The notes beneath the pieces were generated by a model, which did not search any database, was not told where the DNA came from, and saw only the letters and a list, made by a program, of their open reading frames with translations. The translations under genes and the position numbers were made by a program. Below are positions 41,658 to 52,037 of a DNA stretch of 64,000 bases, piece after piece; the first letter of the stretch is position 1, and every line of letters begins with the position of its first letter. This DNA is from Nemertoderma westbladi (Eukaryota; Xenacoelomorpha; Nemertodermatida; Nemertodermatidae). The stretch covers positions 31,896 through 95,895 of the forward strand of contig JAUCBJ010009046.1 of the NCBI GenBank assembly GCA_032718475.1, given 5' to 3'.

Positions 41658-44600
41658 CTAAATCCCATATCTCTCCGGTGGTTTCGAATTTCTCCCCGCT
41701 CGAGTTACATATCCTAACTCCGGAACGACCTCAATATCATTTGCATTACTTCCATCATCTATATTGTCGTTGTCATCATCCTCATTGTAATTCACTGTAG
41801 TGTCATCATCATTTACAGTTTCATCATCTGAACTGTCCGTGTCCATCTCATCTTCAATGTCAATATTCCTGTCAATGTTCCCATTGTATGTCACGTCCAG
41901 TTGGTTACCGACGTGAATCTTTCTAACATCCTGTAGATGATGTCTGATACCCTTTACTACAACCGACCATTCATCTGGAATTTCCTCTACTTCCATTGGT
42001 CCTTTCCACCTTTTGTAGCAACGCCACTTCTGTTCAGGCTTGACGTAAATCAAATCTCCAATTTTATATGGGTTGTCTATTACCTCTCTGTCTTCTAGCA
42101 GCTTTGTTATGCCAGGCAACTTTTCCACTCGTTCACCCATGACTTTCTGAATTGGTGTCTGGTTATCTTTTACTGATGTTCTGTTGTACCAGAATGTAAC
42201 TTGAACTGGATCTTTCTTAGATCTCGACGCCCACGCTTTTATAGTTCGATGCATTCTTTCGACGGGATTTCCCCTAGGTCTGTATGCGCACGAAGGCTTC
42301 AGTTTCACCTCCCATTTATTTAAGAAACTTTTAAACTCATTGCTGCGGAACGCAGGACCATTATCGGGTATAATTTCTTCAGGGGGTCCCCACTCTATAA
42401 ATATTCGCTGTAGAATTTTAACGGCCTGTGCGCTTGTTTTATTAGGCACTTGATTCCAAATAGTAAAATTAGAGCTACAATCAATAACTGTTAGATAACT
42501 GTGAGTCCCATACTCAGAAAAATCAGTAGATAATCTTTGCCAACTCCTATCAGTTTTACAGCTGCCTGGTTTCAGTTTCACTGGTACAGGGTCGATGCTC
42601 TTACATTCTTCACACTTTCTACAAACCTCTTTAATTGCTTCTTTACAATGGTCTGTTACACTGCCTAGATTCCTGTCTGCTTTACATAGATTCTTTAGTC
42701 TATCAGATCCCACATGTACCACTTCGTGTAATTCCTTCACTCTTTCCTCAATGTCCGCATAATCTGCGGTTCCATTGGTCTCTGTAACAGTTACTGCAGC
42801 TACTTCGACTTCTGGTTTTTTTAGCCATTTTTTTGGTATACGAGTTAAACAGTCAGCTCGATTCTGCTCTGATGGAACTAGATGCAAAGTTGTTTTTAAC
42901 TGAAATTCGTCCACAGTTTTCTTGAGAAGTTCCAATCTTCGTCTTATTAACATTTTAGACATTCCCTTAGTGCGAATGCGGTGTTCATCTTTCAGCATTG
43001 CATTTACCCATCCATATACCGGTGCCGAGTCAGTATATAATTGTATTTCTGTTAATTCCCACTGTATTGCCATATTTACCCCTTCAATTAATGCGCTAAG
43101 CTCGGCTGAGTTTATGTGTTCTGGGTCATCGTTTTTACGTAACCATGATCCATCCTCAGCTGTCTGTCCCCCGATTCTCACCATCGCCCCAATGGCCAAG
43201 TTACTAGCGTCAGCCCAAACTTCGCCACGTTTCGTATCACTTATAGGCCACGAACCACCCACTGGATCTGCTCGTTGCACTCGGTTAACCACCTCAACTA
43301 ATTTATCTCTAGTTCCCTTGTCTATTACTGAATCCATTGGAACATTTGCTGCCTGGCGTTGCAGCCAACTCAATGACACTCGCAACCATCCCTCGATCAA
43401 ATAGTTTCCTCGTAATTGTCCTACCACTGATAGCAGTTTTCTATGAGTTAATGGGTTCTCGATCTTTTCTGGGTCTGGAATGTCACTATCTCGTTTCCAC
43501 TTCCCCCCTTCCACAGCGACTCCGAGGACTCTGGCCCCACCTTTAATTTCTATTGCTTCCTTGGTTTCGAGTCCGAACTTTTTAAGATGTTGCCTTACGT
43601 CATCTGCTGTTACACCTGTTTGTAAATCTGCATATATGTCATCCCTAAAACTGTCTGTCGATTCCTTAATTCGATCATTCTGTCCCAGTACTTTTTCTAC
43701 AATAGTATCCAATATTTTGGGTGCCGGGCCCAACCCAAACCCAAGTCTAGTCATGCAGTACCTTTTTCCTTTGTAACTGACTGTTTGGTATGCCTGTAGT
43801 GCCGGTGCTATTCTTATCTGCATGTACGCCCACTTTAAGTCGATTATTGCTGTATTCTCGCCCATTCTTATCCAGTGCCTTAACTTTTCGTTACTTGCTG
43901 CTGCCTCCACCCCTGGTTGCTTTATTAAGTATTCGTTTAATTCTCTAAAATCCATAATGGGGCGCACTCGATCTTTGCGGGGTTCATTTTTATACATCAG
44001 AGGTATCAGTGCCATATAATCACCCTCAAATTCTTGCAACCATCCCTTCTCTATCCACTCTCCTACTCCTTTCTCATACTTGCTACGTAGTTCTGTTGGA
44101 ATATGATATTCCCGTACTGTATTGTTTAGTCTACCTGGTGGAGAGCCAGCTTCGAATTTGTACTCCACTTGCCAATTAGTACCATCGAAAACTGCACAAA
44201 AATCGTCTTTATCTATTCTTAGGATTGGTTCTGTAGTCGTTTTGGCTACTGCTGATACTGACCATTGTCCCCCTGACCCGACACTTACTTCCATTTTACC
44301 GTCGTCTGTTCCTATAAATGAAATGCCGTTGCTTTTCTTTATTAAGTCCCACCCATATATCATATTTAATTCTCCTACTATATGATCAACAACCAAGAAT
44401 TCCCAAACAAACTCCGGCATCCTGTCAATCTGTAACACAGTACTAACCTTTCCTACCAACTGCGTAGCTGTAGACCCGTCTAACATAGTTATGTTTGATT
44501 TATTACCTGGTTCCTCAAATGTTCCATTAATTCTCGCTGCGAACTTCCGCGATAATATACTCCTGCTACACCCAGAATCGACCAATGCTTCCACAAATTT

Positions 44601-44726
44601 CCCTCCACAATTCACATTTTTCGTCGGAAGATCACCGACTTGTCCTCCGGGGAGACGACCGCTGGCACACACGACGCCTCCCCCTATTCGTTTCCCGGCT
44701 TCGTCGTCGGGATGAATGCCACGCAC
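41658..44726 (-). CDS. pol: Pol polyprotein: protease, reverse transcriptase, RNase H, integrase
   Basis: The minus frame -1 relative to gag. The listed start is a GTG codon and the frame opens a few codons upstream after a TGA, so translation is probably by frameshifting rather than from its own start. Residues counted from 44726: aspartic protease with VDSG at 49-52; reverse transcriptase with the first catalytic Asp at 296 (IIDLKWAY) and the DD pair at 362-363 in the box FRDD (usually YVDD/YIDD); RNase H with Asp506, Glu542, Asp566, Asp625; integrase zinc finger H667-H671-C702-C705; catalytic core Asp735, Asp788, Glu823 (34 residues between the last two); then a C-terminal domain and a very acidic D/E/N-rich tail at about 955-1000. 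All catalytic residues are present. The product would replicate and integrate the element. Confidence 0.95.
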   Translation of the reverse strand: MRGIHPDDEAGKRIGGGVVCASGRLPGGQVGDLPTKNVNCGGKFVEALVDSGCSRSILSRKFAARINGTFEEPGNKSNITMLDGSTATQLVGKVSTVLQIDRMPEFVWEFLVVDHIVGELNMIYGWDLIKKSNGISFIGTDDGKMEVSVGSGGQWSVSAVAKTTTEPILRIDKDDFCAVFDGTNWQVEYKFEAGSPPGRLNNTVREYHIPTELRSKYEKGVGEWIEKGWLQEFEGDYMALIPLMYKNEPRKDRVRPIMDFRELNEYLIKQPGVEAAASNEKLRHWIRMGENTAIIDLKWAYMQIRIAPALQAYQTVSYKGKRYCMTRLGFGLGPAPKILDTIVEKVLGQNDRIKESTDSFRDDIYADLQTGVTADDVRQHLKKFGLETKEAIEIKGGARVLGVAVEGGKWKRDSDIPDPEKIENPLTHRKLLSVVGQLRGNYLIEGWLRVSLSWLQRQAANVPMDSVIDKGTRDKLVEVVNRVQRADPVGGSWPISDTKRGEVWADASNLAIGAMVRIGGQTAEDGSWLRKNDDPEHINSAELSALIEGVNMAIQWELTEIQLYTDSAPVYGWVNAMLKDEHRIRTKGMSKMLIRRRLELLKKTVDEFQLKTTLHLVPSEQNRADCLTRIPKKWLKKPEVEVAAVTVTETNGTADYADIEERVKELHEVVHVGSDRLKNLCKADRNLGSVTDHCKEAIKEVCRKCEECKSIDPVPVKLKPGSCKTDRSWQRLSTDFSEYGTHSYLTVIDCSSNFTIWNQVPNKTSAQAVKILQRIFIEWGPPEEIIPDNGPAFRSNEFKSFLNKWEVKLKPSCAYRPRGNPVERMHRTIKAWASRSKKDPVQVTFWYNRTSVKDNQTPIQKVMGERVEKLPGITKLLEDREVIDNPYKIGDLIYVKPEQKWRCYKRWKGPMEVEEIPDEWSVVVKGIRHHLQDVRKIHVGNQLDVTYNGNIDRNIDIEDEMDTDSSDDETVNDDDTTVNYNEDDDNDNIDDGSNANDIEVVPELGYVTRAGRNSKPPERYGI
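44649..44696 (-). promoter_or_regulatory. -1 programmed ribosomal frameshift signal at the gag/pol junction
   Basis: On the minus strand the heptamer G GGA AAC (44696-44690) is in the gag frame and fits X XXY YYZ. The gag stop TAG follows at 44686-44684. After a 6-base spacer there is a 9-bp stem, GGGGAGGCG (44683-44675) with CGTCTCCCC (44657-44649), one pair being G-U, and a 17-base loop. A -1 slip moves ribosomes from gag into pol. Frames, spacing and stem all agree; function itself is inferred. Confidence 0.85.
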
Positions 44727-45559
44727 CCTCTCGCTAAATGGTCAGCACCCCCGCATCTAAAGCAACCCGTGTTCGGTTTAACAGTCCCTGTCGCAGTTCC
44801 GCTCTGGTTTCTATTCCCTAAATTTCCTACGTCGCTGTAGCACTCACGCGCAAAGTGGCCGGGTTTACCGCAACGGAAACATCCTGACCCTCTACCCTGA
44901 TCTCCTCCCCGTGACTCCATACCACTGTCCCGTCGCCAGTTCCCTTTATAATCTCGATTCGAATCCGCAGTTGGACGATAATATCCCTTGTTTCCCTGCC
45001 TATCCCCGTATCTCGCCGCCGCCCCTACCAGCTGAGCTTCGCTTCGCTCCGACTCAGACAATAACCGCCTTGCCTGTGCTAACAGTTTACTCAAATCCGT
45101 CTCACCTGCTAACGCCTTCGTCTCGTTTTGTATTTCATCCGGTAGTCCACTCACGAATTGAACCGCCAAGATCTGCTGCGCGCACCTAGATTGAACATCG
45201 CCCCCAGTGACCAACCCTAATAACCTCTTCAGTTCTGCCAGAAACGTATCTGGCGATTCCTTTTCCTTCAGTCGACGCTGTTTGTATTGCTCGAACGCCG
45301 TATATTCGTTGATTGCGAACGCTGTTATCAATGATCGTTTCAGAATATCATAGTCCGCCTTTTCTGCATCCGATAGCTGACTAATTACGTTGTACGCTGC
45401 GCCCTCCATTGACAGTCGCAAGTAGGTTGCCCGCGATTCCTCTTTCAATCCGGCCTCCGCTTTCATCACGTCGTAAGTGTCATCGAACCTCATTAGCCAA
45501 GCAGATGGATCACCCGTACCATTGTACTTTTTAACATAATCCGAAAGTTTCGGAGCCAT
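44684..45559 (-). CDS. gag: Gag-like capsid/nucleocapsid protein
   Basis: 291 codons from the ATG at 45559 (an in-frame GTG lies one codon upstream). The N-terminal two thirds look like a retrotransposon capsid: a helical, charged region with GDPSAWLMRFDD near the start and SPDTFLAELKRLL in the middle. The C-terminal part is Gly/Arg-rich with two CCHC zinc knuckles, C-x2-C-x4-H-x4-C, at residues 227-240 and 266-279, for binding the element RNA. It starts only 23 bases inside the 5' LTR and overlaps the pol frame by about 40-50 bases. The second knuckle lies just upstream of the frameshift site. Confidence 0.93.
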   Translation of the reverse strand: MAPKLSDYVKKYNGTGDPSAWLMRFDDTYDVMKAEAGLKEESRATYLRLSMEGAAYNVISQLSDAEKADYDILKRSLITAFAINEYTAFEQYKQRRLKEKESPDTFLAELKRLLGLVTGGDVQSRCAQQILAVQFVSGLPDEIQNETKALAGETDLSKLLAQARRLLSESERSEAQLVGAAARYGDRQGNKGYYRPTADSNRDYKGNWRRDSGMESRGGDQGRGSGCFRCGKPGHFARECYSDVGNLGNRNQSGTATGTVKPNTGCFRCGGADHLARGCVAFIPTTKPGNE

Positions 45560-45582
45560 CACTGCTGCAAGCCCGGTTAGCT
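45560..45582 (-). other. very short leader, possible non-canonical primer-binding site
   Basis: Only 23 bases separate the 5' LTR from the gag ATG on the minus strand (AGCTAACCGGGCTTGC...). There is no TGG, so no ordinary tRNA 3'-end primer-binding site. The complement GCCCGGTTAGCT differs by one base from the 5' end of metazoan tRNA-Lys(CUU) as I remember it (GCCCGGCTAGCT), so a tRNA 5' fragment could be the primer; self-priming is another option. Confidence 0.4.
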
Positions 45583-45757
45583 TATAAGATATAAATGTGT
45601 CAGTTATTCAAAATGTATTAATCCTATAATCATCTAGCACTGTCAGACTACAAACCGCACAATACTGCAATGACCAGAATACCAACCACCACCACAGTTA
45701 CACTCAGCAGTCAGCAGCCTATAATAATCCATCCATCTATCTCACACATATCTTATA
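45583..45757 (-). repeat. 5' LTR of the retrotransposon
   Basis: 175 bp, no visible difference from 41369-41543, flanked outside by GCCTG. It should carry the element promoter; no clear core-promoter motif could be assigned. Confidence 0.93.
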
Positions 45758-46250
45758 GCCTGTGCAAAAATTGGATAACTGTTGGATAGCCTGTGCAAAA
45801 ATAGGATAACTGGTGGATAGCTGTGCAAAAATTGGATAACTGTTGGATAGCCTGTGCAAAAATTGGATAACTGCTGGATAGCCTGTGCAAAAATTGGATA
45901 ACTGTTGGATAGCCTGTGCAAAAATTGGATAACTGTTGGATAGCCTGTGCAAAAATAGGATAACTGTTGGATAGCATGTGCAAAAATTGGATAACTGTTG
46001 GATAGCCTGTGCAAAAATTGGATAACTGTTGGATAGCCTGTGCAAAAATAGGATAACTGTTGGATAGCCTGTGCAAAAATAGGATAACTGGTGGATAGCC
46101 TGTGCAAAAATAGGATAACTGGTGGTTGGATAGACTGTGCAAATTGGATAACTGTTGGATAGCCTGTGCAAAAATAGGATAACTGGTGGATAGCCTGTGC
46201 AAAAATAGGATAACTAGTGGTTGGATAGACTGCACAAATTGGATAACTGT
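45758..46250 (-). repeat. 31-bp array, part right of the retrotransposon insertion
   Basis: About 16 units continuing the array at 40679-41368. The far end (about 46080-46250) repeats the ggtggttggatagactg segment seen at 40938-41115. The sequence just outside (ttaatacagtagcaggtaat) partly resembles, in reverse complement, the outer edge of the left foldback array near 35578-35598. Confidence 0.93.
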
Positions 46251-47247
46251 TAATACAGTAGCAGGTAATAACCGGTGACAACCGTCAATAAATATTACTA
46301 TCCATAATAGAATGAATATAAGAACTCAGATTAGGTAATAATTCAATTGGTGCAATCTGTTCACTGTATCATTGTATGTTATCTATTAACAGTTGTTTGT
46401 GATACACAACCATTGAAAGTACCATGGCATGGAATGGCGATATTACAGTAACACGACTGATTTATCTTTCCTTTTCAATAATATTGTTGTTGACTGATTA
46501 TTAGATTACTTGTTTATATACGTAAATAATAGAGATATATGTTTATTGATTAAGGTATTATGTCACAAAATTAGTAATTAGCACGTTTTCACTCAAAATA
46601 ACCAATAGTAGAGGTAGGGGGGTCAATAAACTAACTTAATCCAAATTAAAGGCCAATTAAATACTCCATTTAAGTATTTATGTAAGATGCTCTCGGTTAA
46701 GCCGCGAGCAAAATTAATACCACAAATATTTCATTTAACTAATTTAAACTTAAATCAACCAATAACAATAGTTCTACCAAAAAAAGCAAAATAAATCACG
46801 TTATTAAAGGGTACTTACTAGGATCAGGTAATATTTCTGTTCCATTGTCAGTAATAATAACTCTTACTGAATTCATCACTATTATTGCAGGAACTATGAG
46901 ATTTATATACATTTTCGTTTAGTAATCTCTTCAATTTTAATTGATTTAAACATATAATACACAACATAAACAGATAACTTTATTAACTGACTTATTTTTC
47001 AACAATTATGAACTCTAGAAATAAAGTTTTGAAGTTTAAAAGAAGTTCAAATGTTTAAAATTCAACGAGGGAAACTGATTATTTCAAACTCCAATTGAAC
47101 AGCGATCTCACTTATTTACAAGATATAATTTATTACGAACATATAAGATGTTAACAAATATGAATTTAATGAGAGAAATATAAGTTTTGTAACATTGTAA
47201 GCTGGGTACAAGGTCAGCTGACCTTGCTGAAGGTGATAACATCTTCT
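46251..47247. other. AT-rich unique sequence, no gene recognised
   Basis: No coding region found. It ends with the palindrome at 47209-47226 and the edge of the 34-bp array. Confidence 0.5.
47209..47226. other. 18-bp perfect palindrome
   Basis: CAAGGTCAGCTGACCTTG is its own reverse complement. It holds two inverted AGGTCA half-sites spaced by 2 bases, the half-site type bound by nuclear receptors, and lies about 25-40 bp before the 34-bp array. Function is unknown; it may also be an array-edge remnant, since units contain CAGCTG. Confidence 0.6.
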
Positions 47248-50200
47248 ACATCTACTGATCTACTAATACAGTAGGACGAGCCAGCCGGGACATCTACTGA
47301 TACAGTAGGTCGAGCCAGCTCGGACATCTACTGATACAGTAGGACGAGCGAGCTGGGACATCTACTGATACAGTAGGACGATCCAGCTGGGACATTTACT
47401 GATACAGTAGGACAAGCCAGCTGGGACATCTACTGATACAGTAGGACGAGCCAGCCGGGACATCTACTGATACAGTAGGTCGAGCCAGCTGGGACATCTA
47501 CTGATACAGTAGGACGAGCGAGCTGGGACATCTACTGATACAGTAGGACGAGCCAGCTGGGACATCTACTGATACAGTAGGACGAGCCAGCTGGGACATC
47601 TACTGATACAGTAGGACGACCCAGCTGGGACATCTACTGATACTACTAATACAGTAGGACGAGAGAGCTGGGACATCTACTGATACTACTAATACAGTAG
47701 GACGAGCCAGCTGGGACATCTACTGGTACAGTAGGACGAGCCAGCTGGGACATCTACTGATACAGTAGGACGAGCCAGCCGGGACATCTACTGATACAGT
47801 AGGACGATCCAGCTGGGACATCTACTGATACAGTAGGACGAGCCAGCTGGGACATCTACTGATACAGTAGGATGAGCCAGCTGGGACATCTACGGATACA
47901 GTAGGACGACCCAGCTGGGACATCTACTGATACAGTAGGACGAGCCAGCTGGGACATCTACTTATACAGTAGGACGAGCGAGCTGGGACATCTACTGATA
48001 CAGTATGACGAGCCAGCTGGGACATCTACTGATACAGTAGGACGAGCGAGCTGGGACATCTACTGATACAGTAGGACGAGCCAGCTGGGACATCTACTGA
48101 TACAGTAGGACGATCCAGCTGGGACATTTACTGATACAGTAGGACGAGCCAGCTGGGACATATACTGATACAGTAGGACGAGCGAGCTGGGACATCTACT
48201 GATATAGTAGGACGAGCCAGCTGTGACATCTACTGATACAGTAGGACGAGCCAGCTGGGACATCTACTGATACAGTAGGACGAGCCAGCTGGGACATCTA
48301 CTGATACAGTAGGACGAGCCAGATGGGACATCTACTGATACAGTAGGACGAGCCAGCTGGGACATCTACTGATACAGTAGGACGATCCAGCTGGGACATC
48401 TACTGATACAGTAGGACGAGCCAGCTGGGACATCTACGGATACAGTAGGACGAGCCAGCTGGGACATCTACGGATACAGTAGGACGAGCCAGCTGGGACA
48501 TCTACTGATACAGTAGGACGAGCCAGCTGGGACATCTACTTATACAGTAGGACGAGCCAGTTGGGACATCTACTGATACAGTAGGACGAGCCAGCTGGGA
48601 CATCTACGGATACAGTAGGATGAGCCAGCTGGGACATCTACTGATACAGTAGGACGAGCCAGCTGGGACATCTACTGATACAGTAGGACGAGCCAGCTGG
48701 GACATCTACGGATACAGTAGGACGAGCCAGCTGGGACATCTACGGATACAGTAGGACGAGCCAGCTGGGACATCTACTGATACAGTAGGACGAGCCAGCT
48801 GGGACATCTACGGATACAGTAGGACGAGCCAGCTGGGACATCTACGGATACAGTAGGACGAGCCAGCTGGGACATCTACGGATACAGTAGGACGAGCCAG
48901 CTGGGACATCTACGGATACAGTAGGACGAGCCAGCTGGGACATATACTGATACAGTAGGACGAGCGAGCTGGGACATCTACTTATACAGTAGGACGAGCC
49001 AGCTGGGACATCTACTGATACAGTAGGACGAGCCAGCTGGGACATCTACGGATACAGTAGGACGAGCCAGCTGGGACATCTACGGATACAGTAGGACGAG
49101 CCAGCTGGGACATATACTGATACAGTAGGACGAGCGAGCTGGGACATCTACTTATACAGTAGGACGAGCCAGCTGGGACATCTACTTATACAGTAGGACG
49201 AGCCAGCTGGGACATCTACTGATACAGTAGGACGAGCGAGCTGGGACATCTACTGATACAGTAGGACGAGCCAGCTGGGACATCTACGGATACAGTAGGA
49301 CGAGCCAGCTGGGACATCTACGGATACAGTAGGACGAGCCAGCTGGGACATATACTGATACAGTAGGACGAGCCAGCTGGGACATCTACGGATACAGTAG
49401 GACGAGCCAGCTGGGACATCTACTGATACAGTAGGACGAGCCAGCCGGGACATCTACTGATACAGTAGGACGAGCCAGCTGGGACATCTACGGATACAGT
49501 AGGACGACCCAGCTGGGACATCTACTGATACAGTAGGACGAGCCAGCTGGGACATCTACTGATACTACTGATACAGTAGGACGAGCCAGCTGGGACATAT
49601 ACTGATACAGTAGGACGAGCCAGCTGGGACATCTACGGATACAGTAGGACGAGCCAGCTGGGACATCTACTGATACTACTAATACAGTAGGACGAGCCAG
49701 CTGGGACATCTACTGATACAGTAGGACGAGCCAGCTGGGACATCTACTGATACAGTAGGACGAGCCAGCTGGGACATCTACGGATACAGTAGGATGAGCC
49801 AGCTGGGACATCTACGGATACAGTAGGACGAGCCAGCTGGGACATCTACTGATACTACTGATACAGTAGGACGAGCCAGCTGGGACATCTACTGATACAG
49901 TAGGATGAGCCAGCTGGGACATCTACGGATACTGTAGGACGAGCCAGCTGGGACATCTACTGATACTACTAATACAGTAGGACGAGCCAGCCGGGACATC
50001 TACTGATACAGTAGGACGAGCCAGCTGGGACATCTACTGATACAGTAGGACGAGCCAGCTGGGACATCTACTGATACTGTAGGACGAGCCAGCAGGGACA
50101 TCTGCTGATACTACTAATACAGTAGGACGAGCCAGCCGGGACATCTACTGATACAGTAGGACGAGCCAGCAGGGACATCTACTAATAGTACTAATACAGT

Positions 50201-52037
50201 AGGACGAGCCAGCCGGGACATCTACTGATACAGTAGGACGAGCCAGCTGGGACATCTACTGATACAGTAGGACGAGCGAGCTGGGACATCTACTGATACA
50301 GTAGGACGAGCCAGCTGGGACATCTACTGATACAGTAGGACGACCCAGCTGGGACATCTACTGATACAGTAGGACGAGCCAGCAGGGACATCTACTAATA
50401 GTACTAATACAGTAGGACGAGCCAGCCGGGACATCTACTGATACAGTAGGACGAGCCAGCTGGGACATCTACTGATACAGTAGGACGAGCGAGCTGGGAC
50501 ATCTACTGATACAGTAGGACGAGCCAGCTGGGACATCTACTGATACAGTAGGACGACCCAGCTGGGACATCTACTGATACTACTAATACAGTAGGACGAG
50601 CCAGCCGGGACATCTACTGATACAGTAGGACGAGCCAGCCGGGACATCTACTGATACAGTAGGACGACCCAGCTGGGACATCTACTGATACAGTAGGACG
50701 ATCCAGCTGGGACATCTACTAATACAGTAGGACGAGCCAGCTGGGACATCTACGGATACTGTAGGACAAGCCAGCTGGGACATCTACTGATACAGTAGGA
50801 CGATCCAGCTGGGACATCTACTGATACAGTAGGACGAGCCAGATGGGACATCTACTTATACAGTAGGACGAGCCAGCTGGGACATCTACTGATACAGTAG
50901 GACGACCCAGCTGGGACATCTACTGATACTACTAATACAGTAGGACGAGCCAGCTGGGACATCTACGGATACTGTAGGACGAGCCAGCTGGGACATCTAC
51001 TGATACAGTAGGACGATCCAGCTGGGACATCTACTGATACAGTAGGACGAGCCAGATGGGACATCTACTTATACAGTAGGACGAGCGAGATGGGACATCT
51101 ACTGATACAGTAGGACGACCCAGCTGGGACATCTACTGATACAGTAGGACGATCCAGCTGGGACATCTACTGATACAGTAGGACGAGCCAGATGGGACAT
51201 CTACTTATACAGTAGGACGAGCGAGATGGGACATCTACTGATACAGTAGGACGACCCAGATGGGACATCTACTAATACAGTAGGACGAGAGAGCTGGGAC
51301 ATCTACTGATACTGTAGGACGAGCGAGCCGGGGCATCTACTGATACAGTAGGACGAGCTAGCTGGGACATCTACTGATACAGTAGGACGACCCAGCTGGG
51401 ACATCTACTGATACAGTAGGACGACCCAGCTGGGACATCTACTGATACTACTAATACAGTAGGACGAGCCAGCTGGGACATCTACGGATACTGTAGGACA
51501 AGCCAGCTGGGACATCTACTGATACAGTAGGACGATCCAGCTGGGACATCTACTGATACAGTATGACGAGCCAGCTGGGACATCTACTGATACAGTAGGA
51601 CGATCCAGCTGGGACATCTACTGATACAGTAGGACGAGCCAGCTGGGACATCTTCTTATACAGTAGGACGAGCGAGCTGGGACATCTACTGATATAGTAG
51701 GACGAGCCAGCTGGGACATCTACTGATACAGTAGGACGAGCCAGCTGGGACATCTACTGATACAGTAGGACGAGCCAGCTGGGACATCTACTTATACAGT
51801 AGGACGAGCGATCTGGGACATCTACGTATACAGTAGGACGATCCAGCTGGGACATCTACTGATACAGTAGGACGAGCCAGCTGGGACATCTACTTATACA
51901 GTAGGACGAGCGAGCTGGGACATCTACTGATACAGTAGGACGAGCCAGCTGGGACATCTACTGATACAGTAGAACGAGCCAGCTGGGACATCTACTGATA
52001 CAGTAGGACGAGCGATCTTGGACATATACTGATACTT
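47248..52037. repeat. 34-bp tandem array with palindromic units
   Basis: About 140 copies of a 34-bp unit (gggacatctactgatacagt then aggacgagccagct). Each unit has two palindromes: CTACTG-ATA-CAGTAG and CCAGCTGG. Variants include ctgatactactaatacagtag (9-12 bp longer), cggata, cttata, gagcgagct and gatccagct. Blocks such as 50160-50340 and 50380-50560 repeat the same variant order, indicating higher-order duplication. Short minus frames (67-73 aa) are repeat products. Confidence 0.96.

Larger units (their letters stand above)
41369..45757 (-). mobile_element. complete Ty3/Gypsy-type LTR retrotransposon inserted in the 31-bp satellite
   Basis: Length 4389 bp, transcribed on the minus strand. 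It has two LTRs of 175 bp without a visible difference, gag, a polypurine tract next to the 3' LTR, and pol in the order protease, reverse transcriptase, RNase H, integrase (the Ty3/Gypsy order). A 5-bp target duplication GCCTG lies directly outside both LTRs, and removing the element restores a normal 31-bp unit. No stop or frameshift interrupts gag or pol, apart from the programmed-type overlap, so this is a young and possibly still active copy. No env-like frame is present. The LTR ends form a 10-bp inverted repeat (TATAAGATAT / ATATCTTATA) rather than TG...CA; the exact edge could shift by one or two bases. Confidence 0.95.

Noticed and set aside
42922-44840. Plus-strand frames of 65-160 aa across the pol and gag region
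   Set aside because: Shadows of the minus-strand gag and pol frames, without recognisable motifs.
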